Assembly: GCA_042408445.1 (NCBI GenBank)
Contig: JBHORC010000038.1
Span: 62,001-126,000, forward strand
Length of the DNA: 64,000 bases
Source of the DNA: CF-46 sp042408445
GTDB lineage: Bacteria; Chloroflexota; Limnocylindria; Limnocylindrales; CSP1-4
Direction of reading: 5' to 3'
The first letter of the stretch is position 1. Every line of letters begins with the position of its first letter. This document shows positions 49,875 to 57,017 of this stretch, in pieces. The notes under the pieces were generated by a model. That model saw only the letters and a program-made list of their open reading frames with translations, had not been told where the DNA came from and ran no database searches. The position numbers and the translations under genes were made by a program.

Positions 49875-50792
49875 CTATTCGAAGACGATCGACTCCGCGA
49901 CGGGGCCAAGTTCGGCGATCGCCGCTGCGACCGTACCCGGAAACGACTCGGCATCGATCACGACGAGATCGTCATGGACATTGACGATCCAGAGGTGCTC
50001 CTTGCCGCCGCCATTCGTGCCGCCGTTCAGCTTCCCGTCGGCGTAGCCGAACATCGGAAGCATCGGGCCGCCGGTGCAGCCGGCCGTCTCGGTGTCGATG
50101 GCATTGGTGACGGTCACGACTTTCGCCCGGAACCCGCCGGTCAACGTCGCGTCGGTGATCGAGCTCGCCGTGAAGCCCTTCATCTGGCTGAAGGCGGTGG
50201 CCATGTCGCCGATCGTCACGGGCGCCGGGCTGACGTTCCCGAGGTCGGGGTGACAGGGATCCTTCACGACGCTGGTGACGACGTCCACCGACACCCACGC
50301 AGACGACCCGAGTGAGTTCGCTCTCGTGAACCCGACGCTGGTGCCCGTGATGAAGCCGAGCTTCCACGGGGTCGGGAAGGTGATCTGGAACGGAAGGGAG
50401 AACGGCGCCTCGACGCGGTATTGGCCGGGAGCCATGACGCCGATCGCCTGGACGCCATTCGACGGTGGCTGCGAGGGCGCGATGGACGGCGATGACGCTG
50501 GCGCGAACGACGATGACGGTGACGCCGACGGCGAGGGCGACGACGCAACCGGCGCCGGTCGCGCGATCAGCGCGAATGCGGCCACCGACGCCACGAGCAG
50601 ACAGGCGGCAAGAGCCGCCAGGCGAGGTGAGGTGATCATGAAGGGCAACCTCCACGCCGACCGCACGGGCCGACGCTGTGGAGTCGTGGGAACGCGCTCC
50701 AGTACGGAGTCCAGGACGCGGTCCGGCATTCGGTCCACGCCCTCGTCGAGCCACGACCGGACGACACGCGTGATGTCGGGCTCTGGCCTCAT
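49875..50792 (-). CDS. Membrane protein, probable anti-sigma-type partner of the upstream ECF sigma factor
   Basis: A 305-residue protein. The cytoplasmic N terminus (ITRVVRSWLDEGVDRMPDRVLDSVLERV, residues about 7-34) is a recurrent module in proteins encoded right after ECF sigma factors. One membrane helix follows at about 57-77 (RLAALAACLLVASVAAFALIA). Then a Ser/Pro linker and an extracytoplasmic beta-rich domain of about 190 residues (PFSLPFQITFPTPWKLGF). No zinc-binding HxxxCxxC motif is present. Its ATG overlaps the sigma-factor TGA (ATGA) and has GGGAGG 7 bases upstream. The anti-sigma role is inferred from context. Confidence 0.78.
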   Translation of the reverse strand: MRPEPDITRVVRSWLDEGVDRMPDRVLDSVLERVPTTPQRRPVRSAWRLPFMITSPRLAALAACLLVASVAAFALIARPAPVASSPSPSASPSSSFAPASSPSIAPSQPPSNGVQAIGVMAPGQYRVEAPFSLPFQITFPTPWKLGFITGTSVGFTRANSLGSSAWVSVDVVTSVVKDPCHPDLGNVSPAPVTIGDMATAFSQMKGFTASSITDATLTGGFRAKVVTVTNAIDTETAGCTGGPMLPMFGYADGKLNGGTNGGGKEHLWIVNVHDDLVVIDAESFPGTVAAAIAELGPVAESIVFE

Positions 50793-51337
50793 CGGGTTGC
50801 CTCCCGCACCGTCGGTCGCGCGTCGGCCTCGAGGGCCGCGCGGAGACCGCGCATCGCATGGTGAAGTCTGGATCGGACCGTCCCGACGGGAACGCCGAGG
50901 GTCTCGGCGATCGCGTCGAGCGGCAGGTCGAGGTAGTGGTGCAGCACCACCACCGCACGATGGTCGATGGAAAGCCGCCGGAAGCCTCGCTCGAGCTGGT
51001 CGCGATCGACGACCCCGCTCAGCCCCTCCCCAACGGACGGCTCGTCGGCCGGCAGCAGGCGGAGGTTCGGCGTCCACTGGCGCGTCCGGCGTCCCTCGGC
51101 GTAGCACGCCCGGACGAGGAGTCGATAGGACCAGGCGTCAAAGTGCGCCGGGTCGCGGAGTTGCGGCAGGTCCCGCCAGATGCTCAGCAGCGCGCGCTGC
51201 GTCGCGTCCTCGGCGAGATCGGTGTCACGCAGGATCCGCTGCGCAACCGCATGGAGGCGGTCGCCGGCAGCGACGGCGAGGCTTGCAAACGCCTCCTCGT
51301 CACCACCCTGCGCCCGGAGCACGAGCTCGGTATCCAT
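50789..51337 (-). CDS. ECF-type RNA polymerase sigma factor
   Basis: A 182-residue sigma-70-family regulator. Region 2 includes DTDLAEDATQRALLSIWRDLPQLRD and FDAWSYRLLVRACY (residues about 37-78). Region 4 has HRAVVVLHHYLDLPLDAIAETLG and VPVGTVRSRLHHAMRGLRAAL at about 125-168. GGGAGGTC directly precedes the ATG. It is coupled by ATGA overlap to the membrane protein downstream, the standard sigma/anti-sigma layout. Confidence 0.9.
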   Translation of the reverse strand: MDTELVLRAQGGDEEAFASLAVAAGDRLHAVAQRILRDTDLAEDATQRALLSIWRDLPQLRDPAHFDAWSYRLLVRACYAEGRRTRQWTPNLRLLPADEPSVGEGLSGVVDRDQLERGFRRLSIDHRAVVVLHHYLDLPLDAIAETLGVPVGTVRSRLHHAMRGLRAALEADARPTVREATR

Positions 51338-51427
51338 GACCTCCCGTCCCCACCTCGCCGATCGGTCATCGGCATCACACAGTACGGGCAGGGTGTCGGG
51401 CCAAACGACTCATTCTTTGGTCGGGCG

Positions 51428-52789
51428 TTACGCCGGAGCCTGGCTGGCGGACGACGCCTGCCCGCCGGGTCGCGGCGGAACGGACGTCGTCCGCAGCGCC
51501 CGGACCGGCACGAACGCGATCGCGAGCACGCACAGCGCCGCACCCATGGCCGCGATCGTCCGCGAGCCGCCGATCGAATCGATCAGCACGCCGCCGACGA
51601 GCATGCCGACCGGTTGGAGCCCGAGCGAGATCACCCGCGCCGTGCTCCCGATCCGGCCGAGCAGGTGGTCCGGCGAGTGGGCCGTCCGCAGCGTGATGTA
51701 CGTCACGAGGACGAGCGACTGGGCAACACCGGCGACGACCGCGAGGCCGACAATCAGCGCGACCGGGTCCAGCGCAGCCACGCCCACGAGCGCCAGGCCC
51801 GTCGCGAGCTCGCCGGCCAGCAAGACGACGGCCACATTCGTCCGCCGCCCGAGTCGTGTCGCGCCGAGCGACCCGCCGACGGTCCCGACGCCGTAGGCCG
51901 TGAGCACGACACCGAGGATCGTCGACGACAGGCCGAGGTCCCGGGTGACCCGGAACGCCAGCGCCGCCACGATCGGCGCCGTGACGATCGAGCTGATGCC
52001 CCAGAGGAGGATCGCCGAGCGGAGCAATGGGTGGTGGACGATGTAGTGGATCCCCTCACGGATGTCGTCGATGATCCGCGTCCGTGGCCGGTCCACCGGC
52101 GCGCGCAACGACCGCTGCACCAGGAAGAGCCCCATCGACGAGAGCGCGAACGAGATCGCGTCGATCCCGAGGGTGAGGCCTGGTCCGATCACCGCAGCGA
52201 GCAGACCGGCGATCGACGGCCCCACGATGTAGCCCGCCGAGTAGACCGTCTCGAAGATTCCGTTCGCCCGCGCGAGCTGTGACCGGCCGACGAGGCTCGG
52301 GACGGAGGCGGTGTAGCCCGCCAGGAACAGCGACCGGAGGACGCTCATCGGCGCCGCGACGATGAGGATGATCGCCATCGTCGGCCCGCCGAGGACGACG
52401 GACAGCGGGATCAGCGCGGTGAGCGCTGCACGGCCGAGATCGGCCCCGAACATCATCCGCTTCCGGTCGCTGCGGTCCGCGAGGGCACCGGCGACCATCC
52501 CGAACACGAGATCCGGCAGCGTCTGCAACGCGCCGACGACGCCCATCGCGACGCCGGATCCGGTCAGGGCGAGCACGAGAAGCGGCAGCGCGGTGAAGCT
52601 GACGGCATCGCCGAGGGACGAGACACCCTGGCTCACGAGCAGGACGCGGAAGTCGCGATTCCTGCCCAGCGGCTCCGGCGGCGGGGCACCCCGGATCGCG
52701 TCGCCGCGGGCGGCGTCGGCGGACGGCATGACCTGATCGCCTGGCGAAGGAATGACCGCGGCGGGCAGCTCCTCGATCGGCTCGGACAC
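51428..52789 (-). CDS. MFS transporter, paralogue of 14173-15435
   Basis: A 453-residue major facilitator with about 12 helices and a 35-residue N-terminal tail. It shares extended blocks with the transporter at 14173-15435: GRNRDF(R/L), DAVSFTALPLLVLALTGSG, GALADRSDRKRMMF, LVGRSQLARANGI(F/L)E and the LRxxxDRPxxRIxDDIREG loop. A duplication within the lineage is likely. Substrate unknown; the enterobactin-exporter-like group usually exports siderophores or drugs. Confidence 0.87.
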   Translation of the reverse strand: MSEPIEELPAAVIPSPGDQVMPSADAARGDAIRGAPPPEPLGRNRDFRVLLVSQGVSSLGDAVSFTALPLLVLALTGSGVAMGVVGALQTLPDLVFGMVAGALADRSDRKRMMFGADLGRAALTALIPLSVVLGGPTMAIILIVAAPMSVLRSLFLAGYTASVPSLVGRSQLARANGIFETVYSAGYIVGPSIAGLLAAVIGPGLTLGIDAISFALSSMGLFLVQRSLRAPVDRPRTRIIDDIREGIHYIVHHPLLRSAILLWGISSIVTAPIVAALAFRVTRDLGLSSTILGVVLTAYGVGTVGGSLGATRLGRRTNVAVVLLAGELATGLALVGVAALDPVALIVGLAVVAGVAQSLVLVTYITLRTAHSPDHLLGRIGSTARVISLGLQPVGMLVGGVLIDSIGGSRTIAAMGAALCVLAIAFVPVRALRTTSVPPRPGGQASSASQAPA

Positions 52790-52889
52790 GCCCCGATGCT
52801 ACCGATCGGAACGGTGCGTCAGCCGGCGGTCTCGATCGACGAACCCACCCGCGCGCCGCAGGTCTGGGGATGCAGCCCCGGGCCGGTGT

Positions 52890-52905
52890 GACGCGTGCGC
52901 AAGGT
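52890..52905 (+). promoter_or_regulatory. Shared 16-mer at the head of a conserved leader, copy 2
   Basis: GACGCGTGCGCAAGGT, identical to 49262-49277, 100 bases before the SDR ATG. Downstream blocks CGCAA (+39), GGCCGA (+52) and ATCGG (+60) keep exactly the offsets of copy 1. The apical hairpin here would be GGCC/GGCC, a different sequence from copy 1, as expected if pairing rather than sequence is conserved. Confidence 0.6.
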
Positions 52906-52989
52906 TCCCTCGGGCGGGATGGGCTGGCCGCAAGGGCCGCTGGCCGAACATCGGCGATCGAACGCCCCGAACTTCGACCAGGAGATCCG

Positions 52990-53892
52990 ATGCCGCACCC
53001 GAACACGGCGACGACGCGTCAGCTCGTCGATCCTCGCAACGCCTTCCCGCGACCGCCGTTCCCCCGCCAGGAACAGCAGATGCCCGGTCGCGACTTCCTG
53101 CTCGACCCGAAGCCGGACCACGGCGAGGACAGCTACGTCGGCGACGGCCGGCTGGCCGGTCTCGCGACGATCGTGACGGGCGCGGACAGCGGCATCGGCA
53201 AGGCCGTCGCCATCGCGTTCGCCCGCGAGGGCGCGGACGTGGTCGTCGCCTATCACGAGGCGGACGACGACGCCCGGGCAACGGTGGAGCTTGTCGAGGC
53301 CGAAGGCCGTCGCGCGATCGCGGCGAAGGGCGACCTCCAGGACGAGTCGCACTGCCGGCGGGTCGTGGAGCAGGCCCGCGACGAGCTCGGTCGGGTGGAC
53401 GTCCTCGTGAACATCGCCGCGTACCAGCAGCGCTACGAGTCGATCGAGGACATCACGACCGAGGACTGGGAGCGGACGATCCGGACCAACCTCACGGCGA
53501 CGTTCTGGATGTGTCGCGAGGCGGTTCCGGCCATGGAGCCGGGTGGCTCGATCATCAACGTGAGCTCGATCCAGGCCCGCGACCCCTCGCCAAATCTCCT
53601 CGCCTACGCGACGACGAAGGGTGGCCTGGTCACGTTCTCGCAGGCGCTCTCCGGCATGGTCGCGAAGCAGGGGATCCGGGTGAATGTCGTCGCACCGGGA
53701 CCGGTGTGGACGCCCCTCGTCGCCGCCACGACCGACGCCGAGCAGCTGAGCCAGTTCGGCGCCAGCGGCCCGATCGGCCGCCCGGCCCAGCCGGTCGAGC
53801 TGGCGCCGGCCTTCGTGTTCCTCGCCTCCCCGGCGGCCTCGTACATCACCGGCGCCGTCATCCCGGTGACCGGCGGAGAGTTCTTCGACTGA
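52990..53892 (+). CDS. SDR-family oxidoreductase of the general stress protein 39 (YdaD/YhxD) type
   Basis: A 300-residue SDR with the roughly 55-residue Pro-rich N-terminal extension typical of this group (FPRPPFPRQEQQMPGRDFLLDPKPD region). The cofactor loop TGADSGIG is at 63-70. Catalytic Ser193, Tyr206 and Lys210 (YATTK) are intact; NNAG is replaced by NIAA. APGPVWTPLV is diagnostic for the family. In Bacillus subtilis members belong to the SigB general-stress regulon. AGGAG lies 5 bases before the ATG, and the leader carries the shared 16-mer element. Confidence 0.88.
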   Translation: MPHPNTATTRQLVDPRNAFPRPPFPRQEQQMPGRDFLLDPKPDHGEDSYVGDGRLAGLATIVTGADSGIGKAVAIAFAREGADVVVAYHEADDDARATVELVEAEGRRAIAAKGDLQDESHCRRVVEQARDELGRVDVLVNIAAYQQRYESIEDITTEDWERTIRTNLTATFWMCREAVPAMEPGGSIINVSSIQARDPSPNLLAYATTKGGLVTFSQALSGMVAKQGIRVNVVAPGPVWTPLVAATTDAEQLSQFGASGPIGRPAQPVELAPAFVFLASPAASYITGAVIPVTGGEFFD

Positions 53893-54066
53893 GGGTCGCG
53901 CCTCACCCTCGACTCGCGTCCGGTAGGCTGGATCCGCTGATCCTCCCTGCCGCACGCGGGCCATGCCGACGACCCTGACTCCCCCGTCGCCACGAGACGC
54001 CTGCGCGCCGGGAATGCCGGTGCTGCTCGTGCTGCCGGTGGCCGAGCCGGGATCGGGCCGCGTCCC

Positions 54067-55038
54067 GTGACGCAGCGCGGCCTCGTGCTCTTCGGCCTGA
54101 TGTCCGTGATCTGGGGCATTCCCTACCTCTTCATCCGCGTCGCCGTCGCGGAGATCTCGCCCGCGACGCTCGTCCTGGCCAGGACCGGGCTGGCGGCCGT
54201 GATCCTGTTGCCGATCGCGCTCGCGCGTGTCGACCTCCGGCCGATCCTCCGCCGGTGGCGGTGGGTTGTCGCGTTCGCCGCGATCGAGATCGCGCTGCCG
54301 TGGGTCATGCTCGGCTCCGCAGAGCAGCACCTCTCGAGCTCGCTCACCGGTCTCCTCATCGCCGGGGTCCCCCTGGTCGGGACCGTGCTGGCGGTCGTGA
54401 CCGGCGGTGCCGATCGGTCGAGCCGGGCGAATGCGGTCGGGCTCCTCATCGGGCTCGTCGGGGTCGGCGCCATCGTCGGAGCGGATCTCTCGACGACCGA
54501 CACGGGTGCGCTCATCGAGGTCGCGGTGGTCGTCGTCTGCTACGCGGTCGGCCCGGCGATCCTCGCCCGGCGCCTCGGCGGGCTTCCGTCGCTCGGTGTC
54601 ATGGCGCTCTCGCTGACGCTCTGTGCACTCGTCTACGTCCCGATCGCTGCGCTCCAGCTGCCGGCCGTCCTGCCGTCCGCCAATGTCATCGGCTCGATCG
54701 TCATTCTCGCGGTGATCTGCACCGCCGCGGCGTTCCTCGTGTTCGCAGCCCTGATCGACGCGATCGGTCCCGTGCGGGCGACCGTCATCACGTACATCAA
54801 CCCGGCGGTTGCGGCGGTCCTCGGCGTCCTCGTCCTGCACGAGACGCTGACCATTCCGATGGTCGCCGGCTTCGTCCTCGTGATCCTCGGGTCGACGCTG
54901 GCGACGCGACGACCGCGGAGCGCCGCGTCCATCGCTCTCGACGCACCGGCAGACCCGGACGCGGTCGCGGCACTCGCGGGAAGCGACCCCGGAGAGCCCG
55001 TGCGGGCGTCAACGAGCACCCCCTCGGTCTCCGGCTGA
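54067..55038 (+). CDS. EamA/DMT-superfamily transporter
   Basis: A 323-residue, ten-helix membrane protein. It opens VLFGLMSVIWGIPYLFIRVAVAEISPATLVLARTG, and the second repeat ends GPVRATVITYINPAVAAVLGVLVLHETL. The start is GTG with no clear ribosome-binding site. A 35-codon open frame (53963-54070) ends with a TGA overlapping this GTG, which could couple translation, but it lacks its own Shine-Dalgarno sequence. Substrate unknown; third EamA gene of the window. Confidence 0.86.
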   Translation: MTQRGLVLFGLMSVIWGIPYLFIRVAVAEISPATLVLARTGLAAVILLPIALARVDLRPILRRWRWVVAFAAIEIALPWVMLGSAEQHLSSSLTGLLIAGVPLVGTVLAVVTGGADRSSRANAVGLLIGLVGVGAIVGADLSTTDTGALIEVAVVVVCYAVGPAILARRLGGLPSLGVMALSLTLCALVYVPIAALQLPAVLPSANVIGSIVILAVICTAAAFLVFAALIDAIGPVRATVITYINPAVAAVLGVLVLHETLTIPMVAGFVLVILGSTLATRRPRSAASIALDAPADPDAVAALAGSDPGEPVRASTSTPSVSG

Positions 55039-55098
55039 CCGTCCGTCGCGACGCGCCGTCCATCGAGCGCAGCCCAGCCACTCGGCGGCCGCGCGTCG

Positions 55099-55602
55099 TC
55101 AGTCGACCTGCGGCAGCTCCATGCCGGCGAGGAGCTTGCGGAGCAACGCCTCGAGGGTCCGGACCTCGTCCGGGTCGAGACCCGCGAGGAGCTGGCGGTC
55201 GCTCGCCAGATTCGCCGAGATCGCCTGATCGACGATCTCGAGGCCCTGAGCCGTCAGCTCGACGATCACGCCGCGCCGATCGGCCGGATCCGGCAACCGG
55301 ACGACGAGGCCGCGCCGCTCGAGTCGATCCAGCCGGCTCGTCACCCCCGCGGAGGACAGCATCAACCCGCGGCCGAGAAGGGTCGGCGACAGCCGGTGCG
55401 GAGGCCCCGAGACCCGCAGGGCGCTGAGGACCCCCACTTCCCCGCGGTTCAGCCCGAGCCGGCCGAACACCTCTTCCTGGCGGACGGCGAGGTGCTGTCC
55501 GATCCGGGACAAGCGGGCCGGGACCTGCAGGTCGCTCACCTCGAGGTCCGGGCGGACGTCGCCAAGACGCTGGATGAGCCGGTCCGTGAAATCACGCGCC
55601 AT
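55099..55602 (-). CDS. MarR-family winged-helix transcriptional regulator
   Basis: A 167-residue regulator. The winged helix spans about residues 55-120: GEVGVLSALRVSGPPHRLSPTLLGRGLMLSSAGVTSRLDRLERRGLVVRLPDPADRRGVIVELT, with the R-DRRG wing motif. Dimerisation helices flank it. The ATG at 55602 is chosen because TAGGAT lies 7 bases upstream (leaderless); an upstream ATG at 55611 is possible. It is divergent from an ECF sigma gene across a 70-base region containing a perfect inverted repeat, its probable operator. Confidence 0.88.
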   Translation of the reverse strand: MARDFTDRLIQRLGDVRPDLEVSDLQVPARLSRIGQHLAVRQEEVFGRLGLNRGEVGVLSALRVSGPPHRLSPTLLGRGLMLSSAGVTSRLDRLERRGLVVRLPDPADRRGVIVELTAQGLEIVDQAISANLASDRQLLAGLDPDEVRTLEALLRKLLAGMELPQVD

Positions 55603-55609
55603 CAACCAC

Positions 55610-55615
55610 ATCCTA
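55610..55615 (-). promoter_or_regulatory. -10 element TAGGAT for a leaderless MarR start at 55602
   Basis: On the minus strand TAGGAT ends 7 bases before ATG 55602. Confidence 0.48.
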
Positions 55616-55638
55616 ACGAGGCACTGACATTTGTCGAT

Positions 55639-55660
55639 AGTATCTTGCTCTCGAGATACT
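55639..55660. promoter_or_regulatory. Inverted repeat between marR-type and ECF sigma genes, probable MarR operator
   Basis: AGTATCT, eight-base spacer, AGATACT: perfect 7-bp arms of the size and AT-richness of MarR boxes, 13 bases before the sigma ATG. A weak plus-strand promoter (TTGTCG at 55631, GATACT at 55655, 18 apart) lies within it. Confidence 0.62.
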
Positions 55661-55672
55661 TACCGTCGGCCC

Positions 55673-56431
55673 ATGGACGCAACCGTGGCAACCCGAGTCG
55701 ACGGCGGACCGTCCGATGCCGACCTCGTGGCGGACCTCGTTGCGGGCTCGCAGGCGGCGATGGCCGCGCTCTACGACCGGCATGCCGGGATGGTCTACCG
55801 CGTCGCGCTGTCGTTGAGCCCGGATCCCGGGGCGGCCGAGGAGACCGTCCAGGAGACGTTCCTTGCCCTCTGGAACAAGGCCGAACAGTTCGATGCCGAC
55901 CGCGGCTCCCTCGGCGGCTGGCTGGCGACGATCGCGCGCAACCGGACGATCGACCGGTTCCGTTCGTCGGGACGCCACGCCCAGGCCACCACGTTCGCAT
56001 CGGTCCGCGGCGACGGTCACGACGACGAGTCGTTCGATGATTGGCTCGTCTCGTCGGCAACCGTCCTTGCCGCCGGTTCGCCGGAGCTCGCTCCGGACGA
56101 TGCCCTGGCCGAGAAGGATTCGCGGGAGGTCATCGAGGCGGCGCTCCGGGACCTCACCGAGCCAGAGCGGCTCGCGATCGTCCTGGCCTACCGGGATGGC
56201 CTCAGCCAATCCGAGATCGCCGCGGAGCTTGGCTGGCCGCTCGGGACGGTGAAGACCCGCTCTCGTCGGGCACTTCGCCGGCTCCGCGAGGTCCTGGAGG
56301 CGCCGGAGCGCGTCGCGGTGGCTTCAGCCCGTCTCGCGCCGAAGGGCGGCGCCCCGCGGGCGTCGGATGCAGCGGCGGCATCCGCCGCAGCCGGGACGCC
56401 GACCGCGCCCTGCTACGCGCTCCCCTGCTAG
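55673..56431 (+). CDS. ECF-type RNA polymerase sigma factor with C-terminal tail
   Basis: A 252-residue sigma factor. Region 2 is DRHAGMVYRVALSLSPDPGAAEETVQETFLALW and WLATIARNRTIDRFRSSGR; region 4 is LTEPERLAIVLAYRDGLSQSEIAAELGWPLGTVKTRSRRALRRLREVL (about residues 160-207). The inter-region linker is long. A 45-residue Ala/Pro-rich tail ends CYALPC, two cysteines in the last six residues, which could form a redox or metal site. No anti-sigma gene follows. The operator upstream suggests MarR control. Its stop overlaps a convergent small gene by 4 bases. Confidence 0.87.
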   Translation: MDATVATRVDGGPSDADLVADLVAGSQAAMAALYDRHAGMVYRVALSLSPDPGAAEETVQETFLALWNKAEQFDADRGSLGGWLATIARNRTIDRFRSSGRHAQATTFASVRGDGHDDESFDDWLVSSATVLAAGSPELAPDDALAEKDSREVIEAALRDLTEPERLAIVLAYRDGLSQSEIAAELGWPLGTVKTRSRRALRRLREVLEAPERVAVASARLAPKGGAPRASDAAAASAAAGTPTAPCYALPC

Positions 56432-56706
56432 GGGCCGGACGTCGGCGCCGCGCGGCGCGGCACCGGTCCGGTTGGGTCCTGGCCGCGCGCCGGGCTCGAC
56501 CCGCTGCGTCGCGTCACGCCGCCGGCGAGCCGGAGCAGGAAGCCTGCGACCAGCGCGCGGCTCGATCGTCGTCGACTCGGCTCGGCGACATTCCCGTTTC
56601 GCTCGGCGACCGCGAGCGCCCGCGCGATCCTCCGGTCCTCGGCCTCGAGGTGGAGCTGGGCGAGGTGGTAGGCGACTGCGGCCTGGCCCATCGGGTTGTC
56701 GATCAT
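56428..56706 (-). CDS. Small hypothetical protein (92 residues)
   Basis: Starts at ATG 56706 (MIDNPMGQAAVAYHLAQL). A helical, charged N-terminal half (residues 1-35, LHLEAEDRRIARALAVAERN) is followed by an Arg/Ser-rich segment and a low-complexity Pro/Gly tail. The ATG overlaps the TGA of the upstream 50-codon membrane-protein gene (ATGA), evidence that both are translated. No family recognised. It is convergent with the ECF sigma gene. Confidence 0.6.
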   Translation of the reverse strand: MIDNPMGQAAVAYHLAQLHLEAEDRRIARALAVAERNGNVAEPSRRRSSRALVAGFLLRLAGGVTRRSGSSPARGQDPTGPVPRRAAPTSGP

Positions 56707-56855
56707 CGGTTCCCCCGCTCTGCCGCCCACGCGGCCATGGATCGAGCCCGCCCGTCGTCGCTCTGATCGCGCGAATCGACCCCGGCATGGAGCGCGAGAA
56801 GATCAACGAGCACGATGACGACGAGGGGGCCGACGAGCACGAGCAGCGCGTCCAT
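56703..56855 (-). CDS. Small single-helix membrane protein (50 residues)
   Basis: ATG at 56855 encodes a 50-residue protein. A membrane helix spans residues 3-22 (ALLVLVGPLVVIVLVDLLAL), then HAGVDSRDQSDDGR and a short basic helix. The L-A-L-x-x-G-V-D-S-R pattern after a membrane helix recurs in small proteins of unknown function in Chloroflexota-like and actinobacterial genomes, from memory. Its TGA overlaps the next start. The ribosome-binding site is weak (GGGGTG). Confidence 0.58.
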   Translation of the reverse strand: MDALLVLVGPLVVIVLVDLLALHAGVDSRDQSDDGRARSMAAWAAERGNR

Positions 56856-56898
56856 TCAGCGCACCCCGATCCTGGATTGCACGGTTCACCTCATCCGA

Positions 56899-56919
56899 GG
56901 CGGAACGAAGGGTTCCGCC
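56899..56919 (-). terminator. 8-bp hairpin downstream of the DUF885 gene
   Basis: GGCGGAAC, loop GAAGG, GTTCCGCC, about 100 bases after the DUF885 stop and 44 bases before the small membrane-protein ATG. Possible terminator separating the two transcription units. Confidence 0.45.
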
Positions 56920-57017
56920 GAGGCCGCCATCTACGGCGCCAGGAGGCGATTCGGATTGCCGTGGACGCACGGAGGGACGGGTTGCGCGGTGACGGCGCAC
57001 CCGAAGGGGGCGGGCGG

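Noticed and set aside
52819..54840. A 673-codon minus-strand frame opposite the SDR and EamA genes
   Set aside because: Antisense shadow; charged low-complexity translation without a family.
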